A DNA stretch of 64,000 nucleotides from Eudorina sp. 2006-703-Eu-15. Taxonomy: Eukaryota > Chlorophyta > Chlorophyceae > Chlamydomonadales > Volvocaceae. Below, one piece after another: positions 11,164 through 23,289 of this stretch (position 1 is its first letter; each line of letters opens with the position of its first letter). The stretch spans positions 372,001 to 436,000 of the forward strand of contig BDSI01000076.1 of assembly GCA_003117195.1 (NCBI GenBank), in the 5' to 3' direction. Below the pieces are notes generated by a model that searched no databases, was not told the origin of the DNA, and saw nothing but the letters and a program-made list of their open reading frames with translations. Both the position numbers and the translations under genes were made by a program.

Positions 11164-14100
11164 CTACCCATTTTGCCAAACTCTCTTAGGCATCTGGAGA
11201 TCCATCAATGCGCCCAAACCACTCGGCCCTTCCACGACATGCCCTGCCCACCTGCATGTAGTCCTGGAGCTCCTCATCGAGTTGCGCGCGGCCCACCTAC
11301 ACCAAAAGATTGGCAAGAGAGATAGAGAGCACGCGCGTCAGAAGCTGCTTCGTGTAGCACCCTCAAGTGTCAGCATGAATGCATGACGAATAGCCTTGGT
11401 TGTGCCATGCATTCTCTGTAAGCGCAGATTCTGTGTTCGGTCCTTACTCCTACCCGGGTAGCGGTTGTCGGGTATCAGCCAGAGTGCCAGACTAACTCAG
11501 ATGGACACAACCCTCCTGGCAATCCAGGCTTTGACTAGCACTCAAGGGGTCGGCATGATCCGCTCTCTGAATGATTACAACCACATTATGAACGGCTTGG
11601 GTCATCGGCTGAGGCTGGTGTAACGAATGCCGACGGGAAACATCACAGACTGCTCGCTGGCTAATCCTGGCAGCTGCGGTAATGATACCCCGAGTTGGAG
11701 CACGGCAAGTATCCGTGGCAGGTGTGAAACGTCGCGTGAAAGCCGTCGAGCTTCCCCACGTGACCTGACCATGCCAGTGGCCTCAGTGCGGCCCGCCTCG
11801 TGGCCACTCACCACCGTGCTGCGCAGGCGGTTGTTGCGGGCTCCGCCTCGCCCGCCCCTGCAGAGGAACACCCGTGTACCATCATTCATGAAGTCTATCC
11901 ATGGGGCCATGAGGCGTCATCAGCATGCTTACGTCTTGACGACAACCTTCGCCATGCAGTTAACAGGACAAGAACGTAAACCGACCCGAAAACGCTTAGC
12001 TTACCGCGATGCCGCCCCTGTCTCCCGGAATGCCGCCGCTGCCAGGCGCTGACCTCCCGTGCCGGCCGGCTTGCCCGCGCCGCCCGTCCGGGCCCCGCCC
12101 CCACCTCCGCCGGCGCCCGGCTTCTGGACCCTGCAGATTAGACCAGTACGAAAGGGGGCGACGGCTCCGAAACCTGAACACAGGCCACAGCACTCACAAG
12201 CACAGCTCCGACAATTACGCAGCGCTGCGCCGACCCGATCCAGCATCCCTGGGCCCCCCTCACACACAGCCGTTCAGTCTTGCCTATAACCGGGCCCAGG
12301 TAAAACACAGACGCATCGCATTGGCTACGAAGAGAAGAAGAGAATGTTGCTGAGCAGCAGGGTTCTCTTTCTGGCTGACCCTCTTCGCGATCCGCCCGTA
12401 TGCTACCCGGTGTCCAGGGATGGACAGCACCCCCGGGTCCACTCACGAGATCCCGGAGGACAGCTTGGTCAGCGTCGACGGGCCGCTCGAGGGGTCCGAC
12501 GAGAAGGCGATCTCCATGGGCTTCCCGTCCAGCTTCACGCCGTGGTACTCCCGCTTGGCCTTCTCCGCCTCGGCGCGGGTCTCGAACAGAATCCAGCCGG
12601 TGCCGAGGGAGCGGCCCCTGCAAAGTGCAACCGCAGCGCCGCAACGCAGCGGAGCCATCCATCCAGCGAATGTGACGTCATGTTCGCGTTTGCGTTTTGA
12701 GAGCCGACGTCCACAAAGCCTCGCCGTCCGGCGGACCCGTCGCCCTGATGGACAGCATTGGCTGGCTTGGTTTGCCTGGCGCTTCACGTTTCGCTTGGCG
12801 GGATAGATGCGAGTGAGCTGTGTGAAACCGGCAGCACACGCACGGACAGCACCTGACGCCCGACGACGAAGCACTTACGAGTAGTCAAAGTTGATCGCGC
12901 GGCCCTTGACTGTGCCGCATGTAGAGAATAGCTCCTGTGACAGCAAGGCACGGGCGTGCACAACTCAATATCACGCGCGTTCAAACGTTTTGGCAACGCC
13001 TCGATGAGGAAGTTTCCTCTGCGTGTTGCACGCAACCGCCCCGGACCCCCCCTGCCCTCAATACCAAGGAGATGGTTAATAGTTCAGCGCCAAGAATGCA
13101 AGGATGAGGGTCCGACCAAGTATTGACCGCGGCCACAGAACATTCCTCAGCCCCGTGACTTCAACCCAGCTCAGTTCCAGTGCCCCCCTTCCCATACTTC
13201 ACAGGCTTTCCCCTTTCTGGGTCCGTTTCTTTTCAACGACCCTCCCGCCCTCACTTCGCGTTCGACCCTTCAAAACATATCCTCCCCCCACTGCCACATC
13301 GCAAGAGATCCTGTTACAGCCCATTCTCTGGCAGCAATGCAGTATGAATACGTTCATCAATAACCCATTTACCCCCACTCGGCCCCTCGCATGTCACGCA
13401 CTCCTGTTCTGCCTGCCTAAAACACACACACGGCACCCGCCCGCCCTGCAGCCCGACGCCCTTCCCCCTCACCAGCAGGTCGTCCTCCGACACCTGGTGG
13501 TGCAGGTTGGTGATGATGCTGCGGCAGTCGCCAAGGGGCGGGAGAAGCTGTCAGGGCGCCTGCCCGCACTTGCAAGGAGGCGTGGGACCCATACGGACAC
13601 GCGGGACGGCTCCGTCGACCATCCAGGTGACACGGTTCAAGGACGCCAACGGCCAACGGCCCGCTGGAGCGGAAGGTTATCTCCACGCGTGTGGTCCCGC
13701 GGATTCGCTCGCTCCAACACGGCTGTGCGATGCTGTGGGGGCGGGGGCTCAGCAGCCGCTCCGCGCGTGGCCAGCAGTCATAGGAGGGCCGGCTGCCGTG
13801 CCGTCCCCTCCACGGCACGGCAGCCGCGCCGACCGGCTCCCCAGCAGGAGACTGGACAAACAGAGGGTAAACGCTATCAATTCCAGGCAGATGGCACATG
13901 CATACTCACAGCTTGGCGCTGGAAACCGCGGCCTGGGCCGCTGGCGCAGCGCGGCGCGGAGGGGCGTAGTCATCCTGGTAGAGGTCGTGCTGCCACTTGC
14001 CGTCGGGGGCTGGCTGCCGTGGCTGTTGCTGCTGCTGTCTCTGCAATTGAGAACAGGAGGCCGAGGTGTGTTGAGGGAGCCCATGGTCGGTCCAGGTCGG

Positions 14101-14537
14101 CGCCATGTGCCGGTCGAAGTTACCGAAATAATCTGTCTTACCCGCGGCTGTGGTGGAAGTGGCTGCGGCGGAGCCCTGATCGCCTTCACCGGTACTTCAA
14201 TGACGCTACGCTTCTGCACCTGTCCGCCGCGGACGCCAAGGTTCGCGACACCGCCCTTCCGGTTGCGCTGACCGCCCTGACCCTGGCCCTGGCGCTGCGG
14301 TTGCTGCTGCTGTGGCTGTTGTTGCTGTGGCTGTGGCTGCTGTTTTGGGCGAGGCTGCTGGCCGCTCCCGTTGCCGTTAGCAGCGTTTCTTTGCCGATTC
14401 TTTTTCAGCCCTTTCCGGGGACCAGACTGTGGTCCTGGGGCGCCTGACGGCTTGGGCGCTGCAGGCTTCCTGTCCCTCTTTTTCGAGGCTTGAGCTATTA
14501 GGTCATCCAACGACATGGTCAACTTGGTTTCCGCCAT
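11164..14537 (-). CDS. ALY: ALY/REF mRNA-export adaptor (THO complex subunit 4)
   Basis: Nine exons on the minus strand: 14537-14142, 14040-13910, 13518-13473, 12934-12879, 12617-12447, 12130-12005, 11857-11812, 11296-11252 and 11193-11164, giving 348 residues. ALY binds spliced mRNA and hands it to the export receptor in the nucleus. The start is fixed by the N-terminal UAP56-binding motif [12 protein letters not shown] Gln/Arg/Pro-rich linker follows. The RRM spans about residues 175-270: [56 protein letters not shown] and [11 protein letters not shown]. Then come Gly/Arg repeats ([11 protein letters not shown]) and the C-terminal acidic helix [11 protein letters not shown], which mirrors the N-terminal one as in other ALY proteins. 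The in-frame TAA at 12001-12003 is part of the GTAAGC donor of exon 6. The last 10-codon exon is the least certain: if its intron is retained, the frame reads 22 more codons to a stop. Confidence 0.9.
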
Positions 14538-14994
14538 GTTGGGTCAGCCTCTCAAGATCTACGGGTGTCTTTTTAAGCCACACAAGGTCTAGAAGTAATC
14601 TGTGCACAATTGTAACAGCAAATATGTAAGGACACATCAGTCCGTGAATATCAGAACCAACTATCCTCAATGGGGATGTCGTGACCCTGTCGCACGACAC
14701 CCAAGTGTCGACCCCTTTCAACTGCGGCCGAAACCAGCCTTACCTATTCAAGGATTCAAGAGTCCATCTGTGGTGTTGCTTGCGTGCACTGGAGGACCCT
14801 GGGGGTCCTTTCGTGTAGCTCTTTTCTTCCGCCAGGTGCACTTGTTTAACAATCAACACTACGTCCATTGCCACCTTCTTGCTTCTGTGTCGTTTATCTA
14901 GGCCTGATTTTTCCTTCAGAAACCCTCCGAACGGCAGGCTTTTGCTCTTTAGGCAGAAATGCTCGCTATCGCGTAATCCTCCAAGACGCGCGAC
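14538..14994. promoter_or_regulatory. Divergent promoter region shared by ALY and sorting nexin genes
   Basis: 457 bp separate the two start codons, so both promoters and both 5' UTRs must fit here. Base composition drops well below that of the exons. A five-codon upstream ORF (ATG 14959, TAA 14974-14976) precedes the sorting nexin start at 14995. No TATA box can be assigned with confidence. Confidence 0.5.
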
Positions 14995-17900
14995 ATGTCA
15001 AGCAAGGGCATAATGGATGACCCGCTGCGTGGCGGGGCCCCTTTTGACGACCAGGTACGGTCGCGCACTGGCACCTCCCCATCCACGTGCTGAAGCAAAG
15101 CCCTTGTTGCCGCCCGTCCCTCGCAGTCTCGCTTTCCCCGCCTAGCCCCCGCGCTTCCCTTCCGGCCGACTCAGGCCCGCCATACCTCTCCACCTGCGCG
15201 CCTTCCTCCCCCCGCACCGCGTACCTCGTAGCACCTCCTGTCCGGGTCCACTGCTTCTCCCGGGTTCCTTCCTGTTCTCTCCCCCACACCAGAAGCTCTC
15301 GGCACTTGCAAGTCCCTTACACCCCTCTTATACCCCCCTCCCCCTCCACCTCCCCCGCCCCCCACCTCAACCCCATTACACATTTCTATCCAGGACATGG
15401 AGGACCTGACCTCCCACCTGGCCAACCTGCCTCTGGGCCGCAGCAGCCACGAGGGCCTGGACCTGGGAGACAACACGGAGCTGCTGCAGGTGCGTCGAAT
15501 CCAGTTCCAGATCCAGATCGGATCCAGGAAGGGTGGCCGCGGCGCTCAACTGGCTGAATCGCCGCGTGCTGGTGCGGCGCGTGTGGCGGCATCGTGAGGC
15601 CGAGACCGGGGATTGCGTCGGACTCGGTTGTCCGTACATGCCGGGTCCGAGATCCCTCGACATCCCCATATCGCCTGTCTTGGCCTCCGCCTCTGGTTGG
15701 TTTGCTGAGCCGGCGCGCGCGCGCTCTCCGGCGCGTATCGCCCCCTCAAGAATCGGTCGCCGCTGCCTTGCGTTCTATGAGCTGCGCTCTCCTCCTCCAA
15801 GCCTTGCGTTTTGTGAGCTGCGCTCTTCTCCCCCTCCCAAGTTATGAGCTGCGCTGTCGTCCCCAAAGCGGGAAATTGGGGCTCGCCTCACCAGGGAGGG
15901 GGAGGGGGGTCCCAGCTTAAGTTAGTGCACATACACACACACACACGGCCCGGGGGAATTGGGTAACCCCCCGGAGCCTGCCTGGAGATTCTGGTACAGT
16001 TCATTCTTCACAGGACCTTTGCTCTGGCAGCAGCAGCGCATTTTGAATTTGCCTACCAATTTCCTATACCCCCCCCCATGGGCTCCCCCCCCCCCACACA
16101 CACACACAGGGCAACATGGACCGCTTCCGGGCCCTGGCGGGGGATGACCCCCACGATGACCTCTTCACCAGCTACGGCGGGCTGGGGCTCGGGCTGGGGG
16201 TCAGCGACTCCACCATCATCACAACCACCAACTACCCCACGTACGGCGAGCTAGCGGCGGCGAAGCCGCCGTCGTACGAAGATTCCGTCATGTACGAGCA
16301 GGCGCCGATCGGGCTACACGCGGCCGCTGCCGGGTCTGGGCCCAGTGGCGCCGCCACCGGCGGAGGCGGAGGCGGCGACCCGCTCCTCTCTGGTCATCCC
16401 TTCGGTGGCGGCGGCGGCGGCGGCCGCGGTCCCTCATCTACCGACCCGACGGCAGGTCCGCTGTTGGCGGAGCCGACGGCGGCGGCGGCGCCGCCGCCGC
16501 CGCCAGCGCAGCCTCCCAGCGCCACCAACGGCGGCACCGCCTGGGCGGATGCCAGCCGGCAAGGGGGCCCGCTGGGGTGGCCGCCGGCGGGAGCCGCGGG
16601 GGCGGCGGGGCCGCCGCAGCCGCATCCGGCGGGGCCAGTGGCGGCTGCGGGGGGCCCTGCAGGGGCAGCACCCTCTGCGGGGCTGCGGCCGCCGGCCGCG
16701 GCGGCGGCGCAGGCCGGGAGCGCCGCCCACGCGGCATTGGATTCGCTCGTCCTCCCTGGATCCACGGATTTCAGAGTGGAGGACCTGCAGGTGCGTGCCG
16801 TACACTCGCCCGGGCGCGATCCGGGGGTTCCGTCCGGGGAAACCTGGGTCTGTCCGAGTGGGGGGACGAGACAGCCGCGCTTTTGCGGTTTCGCTGTCTC
16901 GGTTGTCCGAAGCAGGAGCAGGAGGAACAGACAGCCCCGCAACGTCCCAGTCGACCGTTTACACACGGTGAACACACGCACGAACACACGTCTCTCCTCT
17001 AACCACGCCCACCCGCCCGCCCATGCTCCCTCGGCGCCTCCAGCGCCCTGCGTGCGAAGGAGCACATGCGCCCGCCGGGGGGTGTGGGGGGGGGTGGGGG
17101 GGGGTGGGGGTGGGGGGGTTACCCCGCCAAACCCGCCAAACCCGCCAAACCCGCCAAACCCACCTGCCCACATGCCCACCTGTCACGTGCGCCCGCGGCG
17201 CGTTGGTTGGTTTGGCCTCCCCACCCCCGTCGCTCGCTCTGGCAGCAGCGCAGTCAGACACGTCTACCAATGTCCGATACCTCCCCCTCCCCCCCCCCGG
17301 CTCTGTCCCCTCAGCTGTCCTCCCCGGGCGGCCCCAGCCTGACCTCAACCCCCGCGGGGGGACCGGGTGGTGGCCGCGGCGGCAGCGGGGGCTCCGCGCA
17401 GCACCACCACCTCATCTCAGTCAGTGACCCAATCAAGCGCGAGCAAGGGGGGCTGTTCGGGATCAAAGGTGAGGAGGTCCGCGAAAGGGGGAGGGAGGCG
17501 GAGGGGCGGGTATGGGGAAATGGGTAGACGAACGCAACTGCGCGGGTTGTATGTTGGACGGCGAGGGGAGGGGAGGGGAGGGGCAGGGGGGTGGTTTCCG
17601 TTGGGTGGGGTTGGATTGGACAAGCATGGGGTTGGATTGGACAAGCATGGCAGGGGGGCGTGGACGTTGACCCGTGGGTTGCGGGCCTCGGGGGACAGGG
17701 GGCATGCGGAGCCACTAAACAGCGAAACCGCACACCTCCCGCCCCGCGAAGCGGATTGCAGCCCCCCCCCCGCCCTGCCCCCCCGGCCGTTCCTCGGGTG
17801 CTGCTCCCGGGGCCCCCGACCGCTTGACCCAGCAACGCACTCGCGCCGCCCCCTCCTGCGGTGTGCCCCACCCACGCCCACCCACACCCACCCACGCCCA

Positions 17901-20900
17901 CCCACGCCCACCCACCCCACCCGCCCCTTGCAGGCGGCTACGTGACCTACCTTGTCCGCACCAAGGCCCGGGGCGGCCGACCGGAAAGCACTGTACGGCG
18001 GAGATTCCGAGAGTTCGTGGCGCTTTCGGAGCTGCTCAAGGTGGGGCGGCAGGCGGCAGGGAGGGATGGAGCGAGGGGGGGAGGGGGAGGGCCTGACCCG
18101 CCCTGGCCGCGCACCCGCCCTGACTGCTCCACCCACCGGCCCGCCCTGACCCGCCCCGCTACCTCCCCTCAGGATAAGTACCGGGGGTACTTCGTGCCGC
18201 CACGTCCGGAGAAGAACGCCATGGAGGGGCAGCGGATGACGGACGCGTTCGTGGAGGAGCGCAGGTGGGGCGGGGGGTGGGAGGGGGGTTGGCTGGGGGG
18301 AGGGGGGAGGGGGCCACACCAGTTACGGCACCACAGAGTTCGATTCGCGCGGACGGGGGGGAGGGGGGAGAGGGGGAGAGGGGGGAGCGCGATGGGCGGG
18401 GAGGGGGGAGAGGGAGGAGCGCGATGGGGGGGGGCGCGGTTCAATTCATGCCAGCCAGCCAGCCAGCCACCACCACAACCACCACCACCACCACCACCAC
18501 CGTCACCCCCCGGCGGGCCGCACTGGCGGGCGCGGCGCTGTGGGGAAATGGCGGGGGAGGCGGTCGGATGCCCCTGCTGCTGCTGCTGCTGCTGCTGTGG
18601 TTCATGCATACTGCCGGTCGCACGTGCGCCTGACTGGACCCCACCCCCCACCCCCCACCCCTCAACCCCGCACCCCGGCCAGGCTCGCCCTGGAGCGCTA
18701 CCTGAACAAGCTCGCCCGCCACCCGGTGCTGGGGGCCAGCGAGGTGCGGAGGTCGAGGGAGGGGGGACACGGGCGTGTGTGTGTGCATCTGTCTGGCCCC
18801 CCCGCCCCCCGGCTGCACTCGGGGCCCTCACCCGCCTCCCTCCGCCACCCGTCTCCCTCGGGGGCCGTTGGCACCAGTGCCCAGTGCCCTGCGGGGCCCT
18901 CCCCCGCCGACCGACGACCCGGTCCTCCCTCCCCATCGCGCCATCGGCCAATTACCTTTCCGGTCCTCTACACCCAGGGCGAAGTGGTGGTAGGGGACAC
19001 CCGCCACGTCTCCGTAACCTCTCCACCCCATATGCCGATACCAACGACGCCCACAACGTCATCGTCGCCGGAGACCTAGGGCACTGTGTACCGTATGCCG
19101 ATCTGACTTTTGCTCTGGCAGCAGCAGCTCCTCAGCTTGTGTATGTCCACCAATCGTCCGACACTCCCTTCGCCCAGCCCCATCCTGACCACCCACACCC
19201 TTGTCTCCCCGCCCCGCCTCCCCCCCCCCGGCCCCCCCTCCCGCGCCACCTTCAGGAGCTGCGGTTGTTCCTGGAGGCGGACGGCGAGCTGGCGGACTGC
19301 GGGGCCTGGCTGGCGCTGCGGCCGGCCACCCCCGGCGGCTCCGTGTTGGAGGGCACCGCCAAGTTCTCCAAACAGATCCTGGGGATTGACCGGGGGGTCA
19401 CCGACCCGGTGCAGGTGGGGGAGGGGGTCACCGACCCGGTGCAGGTGGGGGAGGGGGTCACCGACCCGGTGCAGGTGGGGGAGGGGGTCACCGACCCGGT
19501 ACAGGTGGGGTATAGGGTTTGATGTCCCTACCGTCCTTACACCCGGCCCCCGGCCCCCGCCCTCTCCACCCCCCAGGCCGCCCAGCCCACCAAGAAGTCC
19601 GCCGACTTCATGAGGGCCATCAAGGAGACGGCTCGGAGCATGCAGGTGGGGGAGGGGGACGAGGAAGAGGCGGGGGGTGGCACCTGGGCAGCAGGGACAC
19701 CCGGGGGGCGGGCGGGCGGGGGGCGGAGATGCCGCAGGGCCGCGGCGTCGCGGCCGACGGCCTACTCCCCTTCCCCCTGGATTTGGGGACGGGGGCGCGA
19801 AAGTGGGTCAGTGGGCCCGCCCTGAGCCGGTCCGGGCCGTTGGACCCGTTCGGCCCGGGTGACCTCCCTCGGGCAGCGCTCCAACCCCCCTGGGGCCAGT
19901 CTTCGAGGCGACAGCTGATGTAGACCAACCCAACCACCCAACCACGCAAGTACCCAACCACCCAACCAGTCACCCCGACCTCCCCCAAGCTCCGCTTGGC
20001 ATCACGTCTTATCTGCCTGTCTCCCTCCCACTCTCCCTCCCTCCCTGTGTGACCCGTGGGTCCGCCCCGCAGGCCGGGCCGTCCTCCTCCTCGCAATCGC
20101 CCGAGGAGGTGGCCCTCTCTCGGGCCAAGGAGGAGGTGGAGGGGCTGCAGGGGGCGCTGACGACGGCCAGCCGGGCGGTGAGCGGCTGTCACCGCGCGGG
20201 GTGGCGCCCCGGGAAGCAGATGGGCAATGGGCGATGGGCGCCTGGGGGGAGGGAGGGGCGGTGGCAGTGGCAGTCGTCTGCCAGCAGCCGCGCGGCGGCA
20301 TCGGAGCCGCCTGCTGCGTCTTGAGGCTCGCACGTGACGCCACCCGTCCAACCACCCGCCCAACCACCCAAACCGTCTCACGCCAACTCGATCCCTTCGA
20401 CCAGCGCTGGAGGGGCCGCTCAGCACACCCACACCCACACCCACACCCACACCCACACCCACACCCACACCCACACCCACACCCACACCCACACCCACAC
20501 CCACACCCACACCCACACCCACACCCACACCCACACCCGATTCCCCCTCCCGCTCCTCTTCTGCCCCTCCCGCCCCCGCACCCTCACACGTGCTCCCCGC
20601 TCCGTCTCCCTCTCCCCTCCCCTCCCCTCCCTCCCCTGTCCTCGTCCCAGGCTGAGAAGCTGGTGTCCAGATTGGACCGCTGGTCGGTGGTCCACGGGGA
20701 GCTAGGTCTGGCGCTGGTGGGGCTGAGGAACTCGGAGAAGGCGGAAGGGGTGGCGCTGGCCAACCACACGGGCACGGTGAGCGGGCGGGGAGGGGGAGGG
20801 GCGGGGCGGGGCGGGGCGGGTGGAGCACCTGGTGGCGGGTAGGGGGTGGTTGAGTTGCGAGGCCCCGATGTTTCGCCCTCTCCGGCATCCCCGCGGGTTC

Positions 20901-23289
20901 TGAGTGCCTCTGGGGGTGCCCGGGTTCGTTTTCTGGGTTTGGTTTTTATTTCTTTGTAATCCCCGCGTGTGGACGCGTCAGCTGGGTGGCGGTTGGTTGG
21001 TTGGTTGGTTGGTTAGTTGGTTGGTTGGTTGGTTGGTTGGTTGGTTGGGCCAGCGCCCGGGTCTGTGCCCGCCCTGCAGATCATTGATGATGCAGGTTGT
21101 GGGGTTGCGCTGTCCCCACACCACCCACCCTCGCCATGACCCACAACCGCCCCTCCGCCATCGCCGCCTCCCTCCTCCCTTCCCCGCCCTCTCCCCCTGC
21201 CCTGCCCCTCCCCCGCGCCCCCCACAGCTCAAGCAGAGCGGCAACCTGATGCACGACACGGAGCGGATCGGTACGGCACTCATACGGTCCAGCCGCATCG
21301 GCCGGAAGGTGCGCTGTGCGCCGGGGGGGGGGGTGGGCAGTCCCGGGTGTTGCAAGGAGAGGGTGCAAGGAAAGAAGGGTGCTGAGGGGACGGGTGTGCA
21401 GGGATGCGGAGTGCGGAGTACGACAGGCTGCGGTTGCGTCCGGGATGCCATGCGGGTCAAGGGGATGCAGGGGGTGCGGCGGTTGCGGGGACAGGTGCGG
21501 GAGCAGGGGGCGTATGAACGGCAGGGCCGCGGAGGAAGCCCGGGCGAGCCCGCGCCCTCTCCGGGCCGGCAGGGATCCGTGGCCGCCACGAGCCTTCCTT
21601 TCTCAAGTCAGTGACCCATGGGTCCCTCGGCCGCCGGACACGGACCTGCTCGCCCTCACCCGCTGCCTCCCTCCGCCCCCTCCCTCCTCCCTTCCACGCG
21701 GCCCAACGGTGTCAGGTGACCGGCCGCTGCGCCATCGAGTTGGGCGCCCTGCACGAGTACCTGGGCCTTATGCCGGTGAGTCACGCCCCTACCCCGCCTC
21801 CCTGGACTGGCCGCCCTAGCAACCCCCGGGATGTTCCCCTCCTGTAACTCTCACACAAAACAAACCACCTCCTTCCCCACGCCTACCATACACCCCATAC
21901 ACCCGCCTCCCCTCTCCCGCCACACCCGGCCCCCCTCCTCCCTACCCTTCCCTCCCGACCCCTCCATCCTCCCCGCCCCTCCTCTCCCCTCTCCCTCCCT
22001 CCCTCCCCCCAAACCCAGGCCGCCCTCAAGGGCCTACGCGCCCGCGAGAAGGCGCTCCTGACCGCGGACACGGTGCAGGCGGACCTGGAGGGCCGCCGGA
22101 AGGCCATCTGGGATCTGGAGGCGGCGGGGGCCAAGGTGTTCGGAGGGGACGCAGCCAAGGCCAAGAAGGTGCGGCAGCGGGGACCTTGCGGAACCCCCCC
22201 CTTGCGGTGCAGAAACGCCCTCGGTGTTTTTTGAGGTGGTGTACACGCCGGCATGCACACCCGTACCGTACACGTCGTAACGCTTGGGTCTGGTGCCCTG
22301 ACCGTCGTACGTTGTCGGACTTTGGTTCATGTGGGGCAAATGCACACTGTGTGGCGCAGGTTGCGGACCTGAATGGCGACGTGGCGGTTCTGGAGCAGTC
22401 GGTGGTGGCCGCACGTGCCCGGTACGACGAGATCCGGAACATCAACCTGCAGGTGGGACCCCAGCTCCGAAACCGCCTGCCATCCCGCGCCTGGGGGTTT
22501 GTCGCCGCCCGATGCTGCGCGCTCGACTCGCACACGGGTCACCTGTCTGACGACACACACACACACACATACACACCCGCTGAGAGGTCCCCGGTGTCCG
22601 AAGCCCACTGCGCCGCCTTCCTTGTCGCCCCCCCTTCCCCTCTCGCCTGTAATGTGTCAAACCCCCCCCCCTTGGTGTGGCCTCAGTTTCCTACGCCCCC
22701 CCCCCCCGAGCATCAACCCATCACCCCAATCCCCACCCCCACCCCCTCCAACCCCCAGGAGCTGTCCCGGGTGCGCTCCGAGCTGCGCACCGACATGACG
22801 TCCATGCTGCAGCACTACGCCGCCATCATGTCGGCCTGCGCCCAGAGGAACCTGGAGATATGGCTGCAGGTGGGGGTGGGTGGGGTCTGGGTGGGGCCGG
22901 GGAGGTGGGGAGGTGGGGAGCGGGGAAGGGAGAGCCGCCCTCCCCCTCCCCCTCCCCCTCCCCCTCCCCGGGTGGTGTACCGGCGGTGCTGACTGCCGTA
23001 AGCCCGCTGTACGCACGAGAGGGAGCCAGGGAGTGTACCTCCCTGACGCCCCTGTTTCAATATGATCCCCAGACGTACGGCTGGTCCATCCCCGCTCTGC
23101 TACCTCGCCCGTCTCTCACCCTCTCCCTCTCTGAGCCCGCAGGCAGCTGCGGAGCTGCAAGCCACGCCCGACCAGATCCAAGCCGCCAAGGCCTGCCTGG
23201 TGGGGGGGCCCGCGAACCAGCAGCAACAGCAGCAGCCCCTTCAACCACCTCCGCTAACACAACAGCAGCAGCAGCAGCAGCAGCAGTAG
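14995..23289 (+). CDS. SNX2: PX-BAR sorting nexin, plant SNX2 / Vps5 type (retromer-associated)
   Basis: Seventeen exons: 14995-15054, 15394-15489, 16110-16790, 17315-17468, 17934-18040, 18173-18264, 18683-18743, 19256-19414, 19577-19645, 20073-20177, 20651-20776, 21228-21308, 21716-21775, 22019-22168, 22360-22452, 22759-22869 and 23143-23289, giving 783 residues in phase throughout. SNX1/2 proteins bind PI3P on endosomes and bend membrane for retromer sorting. Residues 1-280 are an acidic, then Gly/Ala/Pro-rich, disordered region. The PX domain (about 305-430) shows [36 protein letters not shown] (PI3P-binding RRF), the FVPPRPEK loop and [15 protein letters not shown]. The BAR region (about 465-740) contains [21 protein letters not shown] and many charged helices matching plant SNX2. 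The protein ends in a Gln tract. The exon 8 donor lies in a 30-bp tandem repeat, so in-frame isoforms are possible. I see no TGTAA signal downstream. Confidence 0.92.
19385..19504 (+). repeat. 30-bp minisatellite (x4) carrying the exon 8 splice donor
   Basis: Units end at 19414, 19444, 19474 and 19504; each finishes with a CAG (the last as TACAG) followed by GTGGGG. Every unit therefore recreates the exon/donor junction of sorting nexin exon 8. Each extra unit used would add ten codons ([10 protein letters not shown]) without changing phase. Confidence 0.9.
20424..20537 (+). repeat. (CACACC)n hexanucleotide microsatellite
   Basis: About 19 uninterrupted copies of a 6-bp CACACC/ACACCC unit in the sorting nexin intron before exon 11. 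It creates a spurious Pro-His open frame on the plus strand and Trp-Val on the minus strand. Confidence 0.95.
20991..21048 (+). repeat. (GGTT)n microsatellite
   Basis: About 14 tandem GGTT units with one A substitution, in the sorting nexin intron before exon 12. Confidence 0.95.

Noticed and set aside
10637..11179. 180-codon minus-strand open frame between sirtuin and ALY genes
   Set aside because: No recognisable domain, ordinary codon composition for the interval, and its start overlaps the final ALY exon in another frame; opposite-strand frames of similar length overlap it.
13104..14447. 447-codon plus-strand open frame
   Set aside because: It is the antisense shadow of the Gln/Arg-rich first exon and introns of ALY; the minus-strand frame has the RRM and UAP56-binding motifs.
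17861..19522. 553-codon plus-strand open frame
   Set aside because: It reads through three sorting nexin introns that are C-rich and therefore stop-free; PX-domain continuity requires splicing.
20201..20842. Pro-His repeat protein
   Set aside because: Produced by translating the (CACACC)n microsatellite inside an intron.
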